Assembly (NCBI GenBank): GCA_028284415.1
Contig: JANQRU010000004.1
Span: 62,001-126,000, forward strand
Reading direction: 5' to 3'
From: Pyrinomonadaceae bacterium
GTDB taxonomy: Bacteria; Acidobacteriota; Blastocatellia; Pyrinomonadales; Pyrinomonadaceae
Length of the DNA stretch: 64,000 nt
This document shows, piece after piece, positions 1 through 8,585 of the stretch. Both the position numbers and the translations under genes were made by a program. Position 1 is the stretch's first letter, and each line of letters starts with the position of its first letter. The notes under the pieces are model-generated. The model had not been told where the DNA came from and did not search any database. It was given only the letters and a program-made list of their open reading frames with translations.

Positions 1-2
1 AG

Positions 3-377
3 AACAAAACTTTCTTAATTAATTATCAAGCTAAAAACTACAGAGAAATTGATTCTGCAAAAGCTCCAACTTTTTCCGAAGAGAAATTTATTAAAAACTT
101 AACTTCCAAATGGCTCAATGAAAAAGCCTCAACGACATTTGAAAAGTTTGGAGCTGAGAACAATCTGACGAAATACCTTGTAAAATTTGAGGATGCGAAA
201 AAATCTGAAGTATTTATTTTTGTTGACGAAAAATTAAAGCTTCCCGTCAAACAAGAATTTTACAGCATAACAGAAAATAAAAAGACTCTGACTTTTTTGT
301 TAGAAATGAAAAACTTCAAAACTGAGGTTGATGAAAACCTTTTTGAATTACCGAAAGATTTTGAAGCGGTAAAATAG
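3..377 (+). CDS. C-terminal part of a LolA-like exported protein (partial)
   Basis: An open frame runs from the window edge, with codons starting at base 3, to a TAG stop at 375-377, leaving the last 124 residues. The fragment alternates short beta-strand-like segments, including VFIFVDEKLKLPVKQEFYS and a closing DENLFELPKDFEAV. This is how the C-terminal half of LolA/LolB-fold outer-membrane lipoprotein carriers ends, where a strand carrying the substrate-facing lysines precedes a short F-x-L-P tail. The thioesterase gene starts 6 bp after the stop, so the two are probably co-transcribed. The start and any signal peptide lie outside the window. LolA-like is a fold-level guess; another periplasmic lipid-binding protein is possible. 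Confidence 0.5.
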   Translation, partial: NKTFLINYQAKNYREIDSAKAPTFSEEKFIKNLTSKWLNEKASTTFEKFGAENNLTKYLVKFEDAKKSEVFIFVDEKLKLPVKQEFYSITENKKTLTFLLEMKNFKTEVDENLFELPKDFEAVK

Positions 378-383
378 AAATTC

Positions 384-791
384 ATGCTCGATCCATCCCG
401 TGAAAAATTTATTCGTGAAGTATTTGATTCCGTTCCTTTTATTAAACATATTGGAATGAAATTGGTTGAATTAAAAGAGGGCGAGGCGACAGTTTGTTTA
501 GAGATACGGGATGAACTTCGTCAACCGCAAGGACTTTTGCATGGTGGAGCAACGGCTTCTCTGATTGATACGGCGACAGCTTTTGCAAACGTGACTGTCC
601 TGAAAGAAGGTGAAACGGCTGTAACAATAGACCTGAATATCCATTATCTTCGCCCGGTTTTTGAAGGCAAAGTTAAATGCACCGCCAAAATAATAAAAGC
701 AGGTAAACGAATTTCTACTATCTCAGCCGAAGTAACCGACGAAAAAGGTAAATTAGTGGCAACGGCTCTCTCAACTTACACAAAGGTCTGA
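384..791 (+). CDS. PaaI-family hotdog-fold thioesterase
   Basis: A 135-residue protein, the usual length for single hotdog-domain thioesterases that hydrolyse acyl- or aryl-CoA. The family signature is visible: H53-G54-G55 followed by D62 in the helix segment LLHGGATASLIDTATAFA, where the Asp is the presumed catalytic carboxylate. The C-terminal half has the expected long strands (TVTIDLNIHYLRPV-like region and ARI-type strand). Such enzymes work as cytosolic tetramers. ATG at 384 fits the conserved N-terminus. It follows the LolA-like gene by 6 bp, so a shared transcript is likely, although no functional link is evident. The substrate cannot be deduced. Confidence 0.88.
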   Translation: MLDPSREKFIREVFDSVPFIKHIGMKLVELKEGEATVCLEIRDELRQPQGLLHGGATASLIDTATAFANVTVLKEGETAVTIDLNIHYLRPVFEGKVKCTAKIIKAGKRISTISAEVTDEKGKLVATALSTYTKV

Positions 792-894
792 AAATACATT
801 AAATTCTTACTTTGCCAAAATGTTTATTGGCGTGATGTAATGTAATAAAATCTTGAAAAAGTAAGCAGGTAAATTGATAAATTAAGGTGATGGC

Positions 895-1167
895 TTAATT
901 TTCTGACCAACCTAATGCACTTCTCAATTTTTCTTGATTTCTAAAATCACCGATGATTTTCTTTTTTGGATAAGAATTATCAACAACAAGGGTCGGAGAC
1001 GCAAGGATATTTTCCTCTTCCGCTAATTCGGGATTTTGAAGAACGTCTATTACTTTTATCTCATACTCGTCCTTGATTCTTGAATCAAATACTTGTCTCA
1101 AATTTTGAATGGCTCTCTGATAATGGGAGGGAAAACCTGTTACATACAAACTAAATTCATGTTTCAT
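895..1167 (-). CDS. KaiB-domain protein (thioredoxin-like fold), orphan
   Basis: A 90-residue protein whose whole length matches the KaiB fold: LYVTG near the N-terminus, a helix with AIQNLRQVF, then YEIKVIDVLQNPELAEEENI, the ASPTLVV strand and a terminal KKIIGDF. In cyanobacteria KaiB binds the KaiC ATPase ring and sets the clock phase; short KaiB paralogues outside cyanobacteria often sit next to kaiC or histidine kinases. No kaiA, kaiC or kinase gene lies in this window, so it is an orphan here and its partner is unknown. It is transcribed divergently from the ABC exporter, with palindromes in the shared 233-bp gap. Confidence 0.8.
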   Translation of the reverse strand: MKHEFSLYVTGFPSHYQRAIQNLRQVFDSRIKDEYEIKVIDVLQNPELAEEENILASPTLVVDNSYPKKKIIGDFRNQEKLRSALGWSEN

Positions 1168-1262
1168 AATTGTAATTGGTTTTAACCCGAATAGGTTTTA
1201 TTTATTTTTTCTCTTCCTTGGGGGAAAGGAAGTAATATACTACATCATAACTTTATAATTTG

Positions 1263-1294
1263 CAATTACTTACGTAATAATTGTTAATGCATTA
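1263..1294. promoter_or_regulatory. paired palindromes between divergent genes (operator candidate)
   Basis: The gap between the KaiB-like gene and the ABC exporter holds an interrupted palindrome with arms CAATTA/TAATTG around TTACGTAA (1263-1283) and, immediately after, the perfect 10-bp palindrome TAATGCATTA (1285-1294). Position and symmetry suit a regulator site serving both promoters, but AT-rich DNA produces such palindromes by chance. Confidence 0.3.
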
Positions 1295-1400
1295 GATTAA
1301 GTGCTTTTTTATCATTATTTAGAAGCCATTTTTGAATAATTCTCAACTAAGATTTACTCTATAAATTCTGCAAAAAGCTATGTTCGATTCTAGATATTAA

Positions 1401-3239
1401 ATGGAAGAGCTAAAAAAATTCGCAAGGTATTTTAATCCTTATAAAACTCAAATCATTCTCGGAGTTTTGTTCATTCTCTTTGGGATGATTTTCAATCTGC
1501 TCGTACCTTATCTGATAGGTATGGCTATTGATGATTTGAGTAAAGAAATCACTTGGGACACTGTAGTCTATTATCCATTGGTGATTTTGGGTGTAAGTCT
1601 GTGCGGAGGAATCTTTCTATTTTGGCAAAGGAGGCTTTTGATAGATACCTCAAGGCATATCGAATTTGATATGCGGCAGAGTTTTTATAACGCACTTATT
1701 GACCAACCTCTTGAGTATTTTCAGAACAATCGCGTCGGCGACCTAATGGCACGTGCGACCAATGATCTTGCAGCGATCAGGCAGATCGTCGGTCCGATGA
1801 TTCTCTATTCATTCCAAGCCGTTTTTGCACTCGCTGTGGTCTTGCCGATTATGCTTAGCATCTCTGTAAAACTCACGCTTTTTTTGCTAATTCCGCTTCC
1901 ACTCGTTTCTTTAACGGTTAAATTCTTGGGTCAACAAATTCATGTACGATTTGAGAAAATTCAGGAATTCTTTTCAGGTATCACGGCAAGAGCACAAGAA
2001 AACTTAACGGGTGCAAGGGTTATACGTGCTTATGCTCAAGAAAATTCTGAAATTGAAGAATTTGAAAAACTAAATATTGAATACGCCAAGAAGAATATCT
2101 CGCTCGTAAAATTTGCGGCGGCAATGCGTCCGCTTTTGTTTTTCTTTATCGGGATAAGTTTTGTAATTATTGTTGCAGTTGGCGTTCCAATGGCGGTTCG
2201 CGGTGAAATTACAGCGGGTGAATTTACCGCTTTTGTTCTCTATCTCCAACGGATGATCTGGTATCTGATTGCCCTTGGTTATGTCGTCAATTTATATCAA
2301 AGAGGAACGGCAAGCCTGAAAAGATTCAACGCGATCTTAGAAACCGAACCGACGATCAAAGATTCTCCCGATGCCAGACAACAACCAAAAATCAAAGGCA
2401 AAATTGAATTTCGTAATCTAAACTTTGCCTACGATGGAACACCTGTCCTTAAAGACATAAATCTAACCATCGAACCCGGTCAGACAGTAGCCTTCGTCGG
2501 CAAAACAGGAAGCGGAAAATCAACTCTTGTCAGTCTTGTCCCAAGACTTATGAACGCTCCCGAAAATACTGTTCTGATTGATAACATTCCCGTCCGCAAA
2601 TTCCCACTCGAACAACTCCGCCGCTCCGTCGGATTTGTCCAACAAGAGACCTTTCTTTTTAGTAACACCTTAGAAAGCAATATTCGCTTTGGAATAAAAG
2701 AACATCTGCAAGAAAATGGAGCGAAAACAGCAAAATTATTAGAAGAAAAGACAAACTCAAATATAAAAGAAATCCAACCGATTTCTGCTGCCCCGCTTCT
2801 CCGTGGTGAAATAACTGTCGAAAAAGCGGCAGCAATCGCCGGAATGACCGACGACATACGAGGCTTTCCAAATGGCTATAAACAACTCGTCGGCGAACGC
2901 GGAATAACCCTCTCAGGCGGACAAAAACAACGCACTGCCATCGCTCGTGCTGTGATGCGAAACCCTCGAATTTTAATCCTCGATGATTCCCTCTCAGCAG
3001 TTGACACTCTAACCGAAGAAAAAATCCTCCAAGGCTTACGGGAAGTCCGCACAAACAGAACCACCCTGATAGTTTCTCACCGAATCTCCACCATCAAAGA
3101 TGCCGACCTAATCTGCGTCATGCACGAAGGCAAAATCATCGAACGCGGAACACATGAAGAATTATTAGAATTAAACGGAGAATACGCTGACTTGTATCAA
3201 AGACAACTTCTTGAAGAAGAGATTGAGGCTACTGATTGA
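1401..3239 (+). CDS. ABC exporter half-transporter (TMD-NBD, MdlA/YheI-like)
   Basis: A 612-residue fused exporter: six predicted membrane helices within about residues 15-300, then an ATPase domain. Walker [10 protein letters not shown] is at 367-375, LSGGQ at 504-508, Walker B ILILDD at 524-529 and the H-loop in IVSHRIST further on. D529 stands where the catalytic glutamate normally is. This is the degenerate site typical of one partner in heterodimeric exporters such as MdlA, BmrC or TM287, yet no second half-transporter is adjacent. About 30 extra residues (roughly 436-467, lysine/glutamate-rich) sit between the Q-loop and the signature motif. The substrate is unknown; the family exports drugs, lipids or peptides. 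ATG 1401 is chosen because the coding frame begins there, although no clear Shine-Dalgarno precedes it. Confidence 0.9.
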   Translation: MEELKKFARYFNPYKTQIILGVLFILFGMIFNLLVPYLIGMAIDDLSKEITWDTVVYYPLVILGVSLCGGIFLFWQRRLLIDTSRHIEFDMRQSFYNALIDQPLEYFQNNRVGDLMARATNDLAAIRQIVGPMILYSFQAVFALAVVLPIMLSISVKLTLFLLIPLPLVSLTVKFLGQQIHVRFEKIQEFFSGITARAQENLTGARVIRAYAQENSEIEEFEKLNIEYAKKNISLVKFAAAMRPLLFFFIGISFVIIVAVGVPMAVRGEITAGEFTAFVLYLQRMIWYLIALGYVVNLYQRGTASLKRFNAILETEPTIKDSPDARQQPKIKGKIEFRNLNFAYDGTPVLKDINLTIEPGQTVAFVGKTGSGKSTLVSLVPRLMNAPENTVLIDNIPVRKFPLEQLRRSVGFVQQETFLFSNTLESNIRFGIKEHLQENGAKTAKLLEEKTNSNIKEIQPISAAPLLRGEITVEKAAAIAGMTDDIRGFPNGYKQLVGERGITLSGGQKQRTAIARAVMRNPRILILDDSLSAVDTLTEEKILQGLREVRTNRTTLIVSHRISTIKDADLICVMHEGKIIERGTHEELLELNGEYADLYQRQLLEEEIEATD

Positions 3240-3685
3240 AAGTTAAAAGAGGGTGCAATTTATTTTGTATAAATTCCCAAATTTACAACCCTGTGAAAAA
3301 GTGGTTAACACATTACTAAATCAATATCTTACGGAAATAATAAGAATCATCTTAAAAATAGGTTTACACAGAATTTTTACAGCCTCGGCGGGTCAAAAAT
3401 AAAAGAGTGATAATGGGTCATTTTTTCACACTTGTTGACAATTATTGAATTTAAGTCTTTTTCTTGTTCCCAAAATTAAGAGCTAGAAAATGGAAGAAAA
3501 ATGGGAATAAAATATTCAAACCAATCTACTAAATACAATAGATAGCTAAAATCCTATGAAACATTTTGCCCCTTCTTTCCTATCCACCCAAAATTTCTGA
3601 CACCGTCGGTCAAAACTATCTGCCCGCTACTGGGGTATTTAATCTGCTGGTTGACACCTTGTATCTAATACTTCGAGAAAAGTTA
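3240..3685. other. 446-bp gap between convergent genes, no gene recognised
   Basis: This AT-rich stretch separates the end of the ABC exporter from the end of the minus-strand lipoprotein gene. I see no convincing terminator. A less AT-rich patch near 3590-3660 contains a short CCC...GGGG hairpin and TTGACA-like boxes, but no coding signal stands out. A plus-strand open frame beginning at 3566 runs antisense into the lipoprotein gene and reads as low-complexity sequence, so it is not called. Confidence 0.4.
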
Positions 3686-4222
3686 CTAATTCGCACGAGT
3701 CAATTCGTAAGCCGTTTTGGACTTAGTCTTATTATTTTCGAACATCTCTATCTGGACAATCAAATTGTCACCTTTTTTCTTGAATTGGTAGCTATGCATA
3801 TGGAGTTGCCCATGTGCTTTTGTTTTAACAAAAGCACCATTACATAAAAAATAGAGATCAGCATCATTTTTGGGAATTATGCTAATGAGTCGAAACGGAT
3901 GTGGACCTCCCGACGCGTCAAAGTGGTCAGCAACAAGTTTTTTACCTTCAACTTGATAGTTAGTCGACATCTCTTCCGGACTGTCATACTTGGGTATTTC
4001 GACAACCATGTTTAATTTTGTAGAGTAATCAAATGCCCACTTTAATCGCTGTTTTTTTTCCTCTTTTTCAACCCAGATTCCTTTCAGCGTTTTCAAATAA
4101 TTAAAACCGGCTTGACCGTTTTGAGAAACGTCTGAAGATTGCGGAAAATTACAGCTACCAAGCGAAAGAAATATCGCCACTCCAAACAATACCAGTAAAT
4201 TATAGATTTTTGTTTTTCTCAT
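3686..4222 (-). CDS. small lipoprotein, function unknown
   Basis: About 178 residues with a short basic N-terminus (MRKTKIYN), a hydrophobic stretch and a lipobox-like LGSC, so it is probably cleaved and lipidated. I chose the ATG at 4222 rather than an in-frame ATG four codons upstream because a GGGGG block lies five bases before it and the signal peptide then has normal length. The start overlaps the end of the preceding gene by about 23 bp, indicating translational coupling. The mature part has a GGPHPFRLISI segment and beta-rich C-terminus but matches no family I recognise. It is the last gene of a five-gene minus-strand run led by a zincin-like protein. Confidence 0.6.
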   Translation of the reverse strand: MRKTKIYNLLVLFGVAIFLSLGSCNFPQSSDVSQNGQAGFNYLKTLKGIWVEKEEKKQRLKWAFDYSTKLNMVVEIPKYDSPEEMSTNYQVEGKKLVADHFDASGGPHPFRLISIIPKNDADLYFLCNGAFVKTKAHGQLHMHSYQFKKKGDNLIVQIEMFENNKTKSKTAYELTRAN

Positions 4223-4622
4223 GGTAACCCCCATCTTCTATTTTATATACTTCCGAAGACTGACCCATGCTAGTCTCCAGAAAACCACAGACATCAATTG
4301 TAAATCTAACGAAATGTTTTGCTGTTGAGTTATAGTCCACGATCCATAGCTTTTCTTTTTTATCAAAACTTATATCAGGCGGCTCTGAAAAAAGTGAGAT
4401 GTTAATTCCTTCCTCTTTACTTATGACTTCTAATTTCTCCCTAGTTCGTATAAAAATTTCCTGCTCGTTTCGGGATTTAACCACACAACTAGGATGCAGT
4501 AGTTGATTCAAATTATCTCTTGTCATCTCTTTCAGTCTTTTCAGCGGTTGAAGCCAAATAGAAAGAAAAATTACCATCAACACAATTCCAACAAATATAA
4601 ACTTACTTATTCCTTTGAACAT
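4200..4622 (-). CDS. membrane-anchored small protein, function unknown
   Basis: A 140-residue protein with one N-terminal hydrophobic segment (about residues 8-24) and a soluble remainder, probably anchored and facing the periplasm. Two cysteines (one in HPSCVV, one in DVCGF) could form a disulfide. No domain recognised. It overlaps the lipoprotein gene downstream and follows the next gene upstream by 32 bp, so it appears to be within the same operon. The start gives an immediate basic residue and hydrophobic core, which supports it. Confidence 0.55.
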   Translation of the reverse strand: MFKGISKFIFVGIVLMVIFLSIWLQPLKRLKEMTRDNLNQLLHPSCVVKSRNEQEIFIRTREKLEVISKEEGINISLFSEPPDISFDKKEKLWIVDYNSTAKHFVRFTIDVCGFLETSMGQSSEVYKIEDGGYHEKNKNL

Positions 4623-4654
4623 ATATACCTAGAAGATGTGTCTGTAAGCTTTTT

Positions 4655-5272
4655 TTAATGACCTGCTTGTTCAGGTTTAAACTTAACACCCGTATTTTCC
4701 ACAAAAATGCGTAAAGCCGTTCTTTTTTCACCTTCAACAGAATAGTTGAACCTTCCGACAAATTTTTTGCCATTCGCAAACTCCCCGTCTATTCCACAAA
4801 AGTTGTTTGGCTCTCCCTTTACTCCGATTTTGGAATTCTGCTTAATGTCGAACATTACATACTCAGTACGCATATATGCATCAGGAAGTGACATTATCAA
4901 ATACTTGATTTTAACGTTAGTAGAATTATGAATCTCAATAAGTCCACCTTGGCGCTCTCCGAAAGTTCCCAGTCTGAGAATGTTCGGAGCTAACCAATGA
5001 AAATTCGGATAGTAGCCACGATAACCTGTTTCCATCCATTCGGATGAAAGAATAAGAGACTTATCGAAAACTACTTCATCGGAATCAGCAGTAGTAGCAT
5101 CAATATAAAAGTCTCTCCCGCCATGTAAAGCACGTTCTTGAGATATATTCACTATGTATTTACCATCGGGCGATTCCATTACATGTACAACTGAAGGCGA
5201 ACAAAAAGTCAGATAGAGAACCCCACTAATCCCAAAACTCCAAAACAAAATTTTTATAAATATGTTTTTCAT
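4655..5272 (-). CDS. exported protein with N-terminal hydrophobic segment, function unknown
   Basis: 205 residues. The N-terminus (MKNIFIKILF) leads into a hydrophobic stretch ending near LTFC; the Phe before Cys is unusual for a lipobox, so lipidation is uncertain. The next part, SPDGKYIVNI, resembles the start of a beta-strand repeat seen in exported proteins that describe cell-surface blades. No enzyme motif is visible. It is the third gene in the minus-strand run, 112 bp from its upstream neighbour. Another member of the same group of small exported proteins is the safest description. Confidence 0.55.
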   Translation of the reverse strand: MKNIFIKILFWSFGISGVLYLTFCSPSVVHVMESPDGKYIVNISQERALHGGRDFYIDATTADSDEVVFDKSLILSSEWMETGYRGYYPNFHWLAPNILRLGTFGERQGGLIEIHNSTNVKIKYLIMSLPDAYMRTEYVMFDIKQNSKIGVKGEPNNFCGIDGEFANGKKFVGRFNYSVEGEKRTALRIFVENTGVKFKPEQAGH

Positions 5273-5384
5273 AGTTTTTCGACTGTATCCTTCCTAAATT
5301 GCAGAAACACATATCAAATATAAATTCCAAAAAAGATATTGAAGTCGCTGACTAGCACCATCACATTTTTGTTGGTGAATAAGT

Positions 5385-6086
5385 CTAATCTATTTTCGCT
5401 AGGTCAATACCAAACTCATAATTGAGTCGTTTGAAAACTTTTTTAACCAATCCATTACCTTTACTTTCTATTATCCCTTCTGTAAATCCCCGAAAATCGT
5501 ATTCATCGCCTTCCTTTATTTCCAATGTATCTGTAAATGCATCAGTCGCTAAACCTTCATAATTATTTGATAGTGATTTCTTTATCGGTAATTTCACATC
5601 ATTTTCTTCTAAAAACTTCCAAAGTCTATCCCAACCTGATAAGGGAGGTTTTAGAGTAAATTTTCTTGTATTTTCAACATCATTTTCACGTACTCTTGTA
5701 ATATAGTAAGCAGAATAATTTGATTTGTTCTTGCTTATTATCCATAGTTGTGGAGAAGCAAGTCCTCCTGCTGAACCCAATCTAATCTCCATTTCGTCAG
5801 AAGCTAATCTTTTAGTTTCTAATTTTTCAACATTTGAAATCCAATTAATATATTCAATTCTCTCTTTCGCAACTCTATCAACTTCTTCCTTTTCAGGTCT
5901 TTTTTTGTTTGCGTATGCAGGTCTAATAACTTCTATACGTCTTTTATTATCTTTCTCTATTATTATCTGGTCTGAATTAACAACTTCTTTATTTGCTGTA
6001 TCTTCATTTTTATTAATTGCACAATATATCGAAAATACTACTTGCACAACGATCAATGCGGAGAAAAAGATGCTTCTGTAACTCAT
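5385..6086 (-). CDS. exported or signal-anchored protein, function unknown
   Basis: 233 residues with a hydrophobic N-terminal segment (about 5-23) that ends in IYC, a poor lipobox, followed by a lysine/glutamate-rich linker and a globular region from about residue 85. I see no catalytic motif or known domain. It lies 37 bp downstream of the zincin-like gene on the same strand, close enough for co-transcription. In a toxin/immunity reading of the cluster it would be a candidate immunity-type protein, but nothing in its own sequence shows that. Confidence 0.55.
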   Translation of the reverse strand: MSYRSIFFSALIVVQVVFSIYCAINKNEDTANKEVVNSDQIIIEKDNKRRIEVIRPAYANKKRPEKEEVDRVAKERIEYINWISNVEKLETKRLASDEMEIRLGSAGGLASPQLWIISKNKSNYSAYYITRVRENDVENTRKFTLKPPLSGWDRLWKFLEENDVKLPIKKSLSNNYEGLATDAFTDTLEIKEGDEYDFRGFTEGIIESKGNGLVKKVFKRLNYEFGIDLAKID

Positions 6087-6123
6087 AATTTAATTCTACT
6101 TTTTTATACCATTATTACGATAT

Positions 6124-6783
6124 TCATACTAAATAATAAGCATTCGGATTCCCTTCCCAAATGCAATCTCGAACGTATGGAAATCTCAAGTCCTCTTCGG
6201 AAGCGAAGCCTGCGGGGTAATTTGCGTTTTTTGTTATGTAGGGTTCTTTTCTAAACCATGTTTCGATGATTAAGGCTTGTTGTTCGACGTTGAATTCGTT
6301 GAAGTCTTTGCCGATCTCGCTTATTTCAAAATGATAGGCTTTGCCGCGATGGTAGTCCCATTCTTTAGCAAAACCTTTTGTAATCATTTCGCCGACTCTT
6401 CCAAAACCTTTTGAATAGCTTTCCTTGAAAATATCTTTGACGCCATATTGAATTTGCTTCCGGGCGGATTCTCGCATATATGAGATCGCACTCTCTTTGC
6501 TATGTTGGCTTTGCCAGACGTGGCAGAGTTCGTGAATGAATGTACTGCTCAAACTGTGTTTGGTTGTCACATCTGTTTCAAAAACATTACTCCAGAGAAA
6601 GATATAATTTGCTTTTTTTCTATTACGTCGGGTTGCTAATGTTATGCCTTGCGTATGAGTTTTATAGTTGCAGATAAAAATTCTTTCGTAGGGAATCGTA
6701 TCTCTGTAAACCGTTTTGGCTAAAGCTATTTCGGTATCGAATAATCCACGATAGCGTTCTTTTTTGCTTTTGGAAAAAGGCAT
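6124..6783 (-). CDS. zincin-like metallopeptidase-domain protein
   Basis: 219 residues with an HExxH zinc site: H84-E85-L-C-H88 inside STFIHELCHVWQSQH, and a plausible third ligand E167 in NVEQQA. The HExxH helix followed by WQ, and a downstream E-Q-Q-A helix, resemble the small zincin domains found beside VgrG/Rhs proteins and in polymorphic toxins; that likeness is from memory. No signal peptide or membrane segment is visible, so it is either cytosolic or a toxin domain delivered by another system. It leads a minus-strand run of four small exported proteins. Whether it is active, and on what, cannot be told from sequence. Confidence 0.65.
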   Translation of the reverse strand: MPFSKSKKERYRGLFDTEIALAKTVYRDTIPYERIFICNYKTHTQGITLATRRNRKKANYIFLWSNVFETDVTTKHSLSSTFIHELCHVWQSQHSKESAISYMRESARKQIQYGVKDIFKESYSKGFGRVGEMITKGFAKEWDYHRGKAYHFEISEIGKDFNEFNVEQQALIIETWFRKEPYITKNANYPAGFASEEDLRFPYVRDCIWEGNPNAYYLV

Positions 6784-6855
6784 AGTTTGAAGATATTTTG
6801 ATTCTGTTATTTAATCAGCAATCAATATTATAGATATTTTGGGAGAACGAAGGTA

Positions 6856-7320
6856 ATGAATCAAGAAAACAAATCAGTTTCGGTTGAAGCTTTTTATAAA
6901 ACTTCCATGCTTTTGTGGTTAGCTCTGTTAATATCGCAGTTAATTTTTGTCGTTGTTCTTTTCGTCGCCAAACCCGAAGTTTTCAAATTCGACTTTGCAA
7001 AACCTCTTCTTCCTGCCGATAACGGAATGTTTATCACCATTTTATTTTTTGTTGCAGTTATGAATGTAATTATTTCAGTTGTTTTAAGAAGCACTTTTAT
7101 AAACAAAGCCATTAACTCACAAAAAATCCTACTAGTTCAGACTGCGATGATAGTCGGTTGTGCTCTGGCAGAATCAGCCTCGATACTCGGTTTTGTTTCT
7201 GCTTTTGTCTTTTCCTATCAATACTTTTTCTTATTCTTCATCGTCGGAATATCCGGAACTCTCATACATTTCCCCCAACGCAAAAACTTTATTAACGCAA
7301 GCTTTAAGCAATTCCAATAG
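6856..7320 (+). CDS. four-helix integral membrane protein, function unknown
   Basis: 154 residues with about four hydrophobic helices (near 20-40, 55-75, 93-112 and 118-137) and short loops. The ATG follows AAGGT closely, a usable if short-spaced ribosome site. No family recognised. It is divergent from the zincin-like gene and is followed about 120 bp later by two strong hairpins, so it is probably a monocistronic unit. Confidence 0.6.
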   Translation: MNQENKSVSVEAFYKTSMLLWLALLISQLIFVVVLFVAKPEVFKFDFAKPLLPADNGMFITILFFVAVMNVIISVVLRSTFINKAINSQKILLVQTAMIVGCALAESASILGFVSAFVFSYQYFFLFFIVGISGTLIHFPQRKNFINASFKQFQ

Positions 7321-7438
7321 ATATTTTTTTCACCTCGGGGAACTTTTTTGCAAGTTGCGGTGTCTAAATAAAAAATCGGACTTAAACCCTTTTACAGTTA
7401 AACCCCAACTTGTCTTAGGAGAATTTCAAGAGATTTAA

Positions 7439-7478
7439 TAATGAGAAGTGCAAGCATCCCTGCTTGCACTTCTCATTA
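7439..7478. repeat. 18-bp perfect inverted repeat
   Basis: Arms 7439-7456 and 7461-7478 pair perfectly around a TCCC loop; the arm core is AGAAGTGCAAGCA. No T-run follows, so alone it is not a standard terminator. It stands four bases before a second hairpin that does have one. Confidence 0.7.
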
Positions 7479-7482
7479 ATGA

Positions 7483-7525
7483 AGCCTGCCTGCAACTCTC
7501 TTTAGTTGCAGGCAGGCTCCTTTTT
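7483..7525 (+). terminator. Rho-independent terminator
   Basis: Arms AGCCTGCCTGCAAC (7483-7496) and its exact complement (7505-7518) form a GC-rich stem, extended by one T-A pair, followed by CCTTTTT. It would end transcripts from the membrane-protein gene upstream and separate it from the hydrolase gene. Confidence 0.75.
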
Positions 7526-7543
7526 CTCTAACATAAATTGCTT

Positions 7544-8584
7544 ATGCTCAAACGCTGGATGCACAAACGGGAAAGATATTTTGCGATGCTTAATGATAAT
7601 CGTATTGTGCGTCCGTTTGAGTGGGGGACAGAATTTATTGTTGAAAATCCGAACGGAACGAATCCTTTAAATGTTTTCCAAAAACATGCCAAAGAGGCAA
7701 TTGAAAACAGCAATGAATATTTTGAACTTCCGCAAATTACTGATTACGAATTAGAGACTGCGAACGAAAATCCGAAATCTAAAGTCCAAAATCTAAAATG
7801 GACAAGTGCTATTAAAACTCCTTCTACCGAAAACAACACGGCTTTTGCACAGTTTTTTCCACACGAAGATGACAAAAAAGCGGCAGTCGTTGTGCTTCCG
7901 CATTGGAATGCTCAGGCGGGAAGCTATTTTGATTTATGCAAGTTCTTTAATCGCGTTGGAGTTTCAGCTCTGCGTTTGACACTTCCCTATCACGAAGAGC
8001 GTATGCCTGCTGATTTAGAGCGTGCGGATTTTCTCGTTTCGCCAAATATCGGACGGACGATTCAATCGGTTAGACAATCGGTTTTAGATACAAAGGCTGC
8101 TGTAAAGTGGCTTTATAAACAAGGTTATGAAAATGTCGGCATCGTTGGTACAAGCATCGGTTCGTGTGTTGCATTTCTTGCATTCGTTCATGATGAAACA
8201 ATCCGTTCAGCCGTTTTTAATCACGTTTCGGGTTATGTCGCCGATGTCGTCTGGCGTGGGCTTTCTACATACCACGTCCGCGAAGGTTTGGAGGATAAAA
8301 TTGCTCTAGAAGACTTACGCGAATGCTGGTCACCGATCTCGCCTATGAACTACATGCAAAAAATGAAATCCCTCCCCGAACGTCCACAACGCTACATCTA
8401 TACCCTTTATGATCTATCTTTTCCAGTTGATCTTTCCCGCGACACTATGAATGCTCTCAACGAACACGGCATAAACCACAGCGAAGTTTCAATCCCGTGC
8501 GGACATTACACTTTAGGCGAAAAACCCTGGGTTTATATTGATGGTTATAAAATAATTTCTTTCTTGAGGAAAAGCTTGCGGTAA
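7544..8584 (+). CDS. alpha/beta hydrolase (ABHD18/DUF2048-like)
   Basis: About 346 residues with an alpha/beta-hydrolase core: a PHWNAQAG oxyanion-type turn, a GTSIGS nucleophile elbow (G-x-S-x-G) and a late GHYTLG segment supplying the probable catalytic His. The phrase VRQSVLDTKAAVKWL before the elbow is typical of the ABHD18/DUF2048 branch of uncharacterised hydrolases. The ATG at 7544 is preferred over a TTG two codons earlier. No signal peptide, so cytosolic. Its stop lies one base from the stop of the convergent TonB-domain gene. The substrate is unknown. Confidence 0.8.
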   Translation: MLKRWMHKRERYFAMLNDNRIVRPFEWGTEFIVENPNGTNPLNVFQKHAKEAIENSNEYFELPQITDYELETANENPKSKVQNLKWTSAIKTPSTENNTAFAQFFPHEDDKKAAVVVLPHWNAQAGSYFDLCKFFNRVGVSALRLTLPYHEERMPADLERADFLVSPNIGRTIQSVRQSVLDTKAAVKWLYKQGYENVGIVGTSIGSCVAFLAFVHDETIRSAVFNHVSGYVADVVWRGLSTYHVREGLEDKIALEDLRECWSPISPMNYMQKMKSLPERPQRYIYTLYDLSFPVDLSRDTMNALNEHGINHSEVSIPCGHYTLGEKPWVYIDGYKIISFLRKSLR

Positions 8585-8585
8585 G

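Noticed and set aside
1380..1395. GTTCGATTC resembling a tRNA T-loop
   Set aside because: No acceptor, D or anticodon stems can be drawn around it; no tRNA is called in the window.
2480..3064. Several minus-strand open frames across the ABC exporter ATPase domain
   Set aside because: They are antisense shadows of conserved Walker/signature motifs and show no independent coding features.
3590..3660. GGTCAA and CTAC-GGGGTAT words also present in the SPFH leader RNA candidate
   Set aside because: The order of the words and the implied pairing differ, so a shared RNA family cannot be supported.
3566..3847. Plus-strand open frame of 93 codons
   Set aside because: It overlaps the minus-strand lipoprotein gene antisense, has no ribosome site or family resemblance, and the minus-strand reading has a lipobox and operon context.
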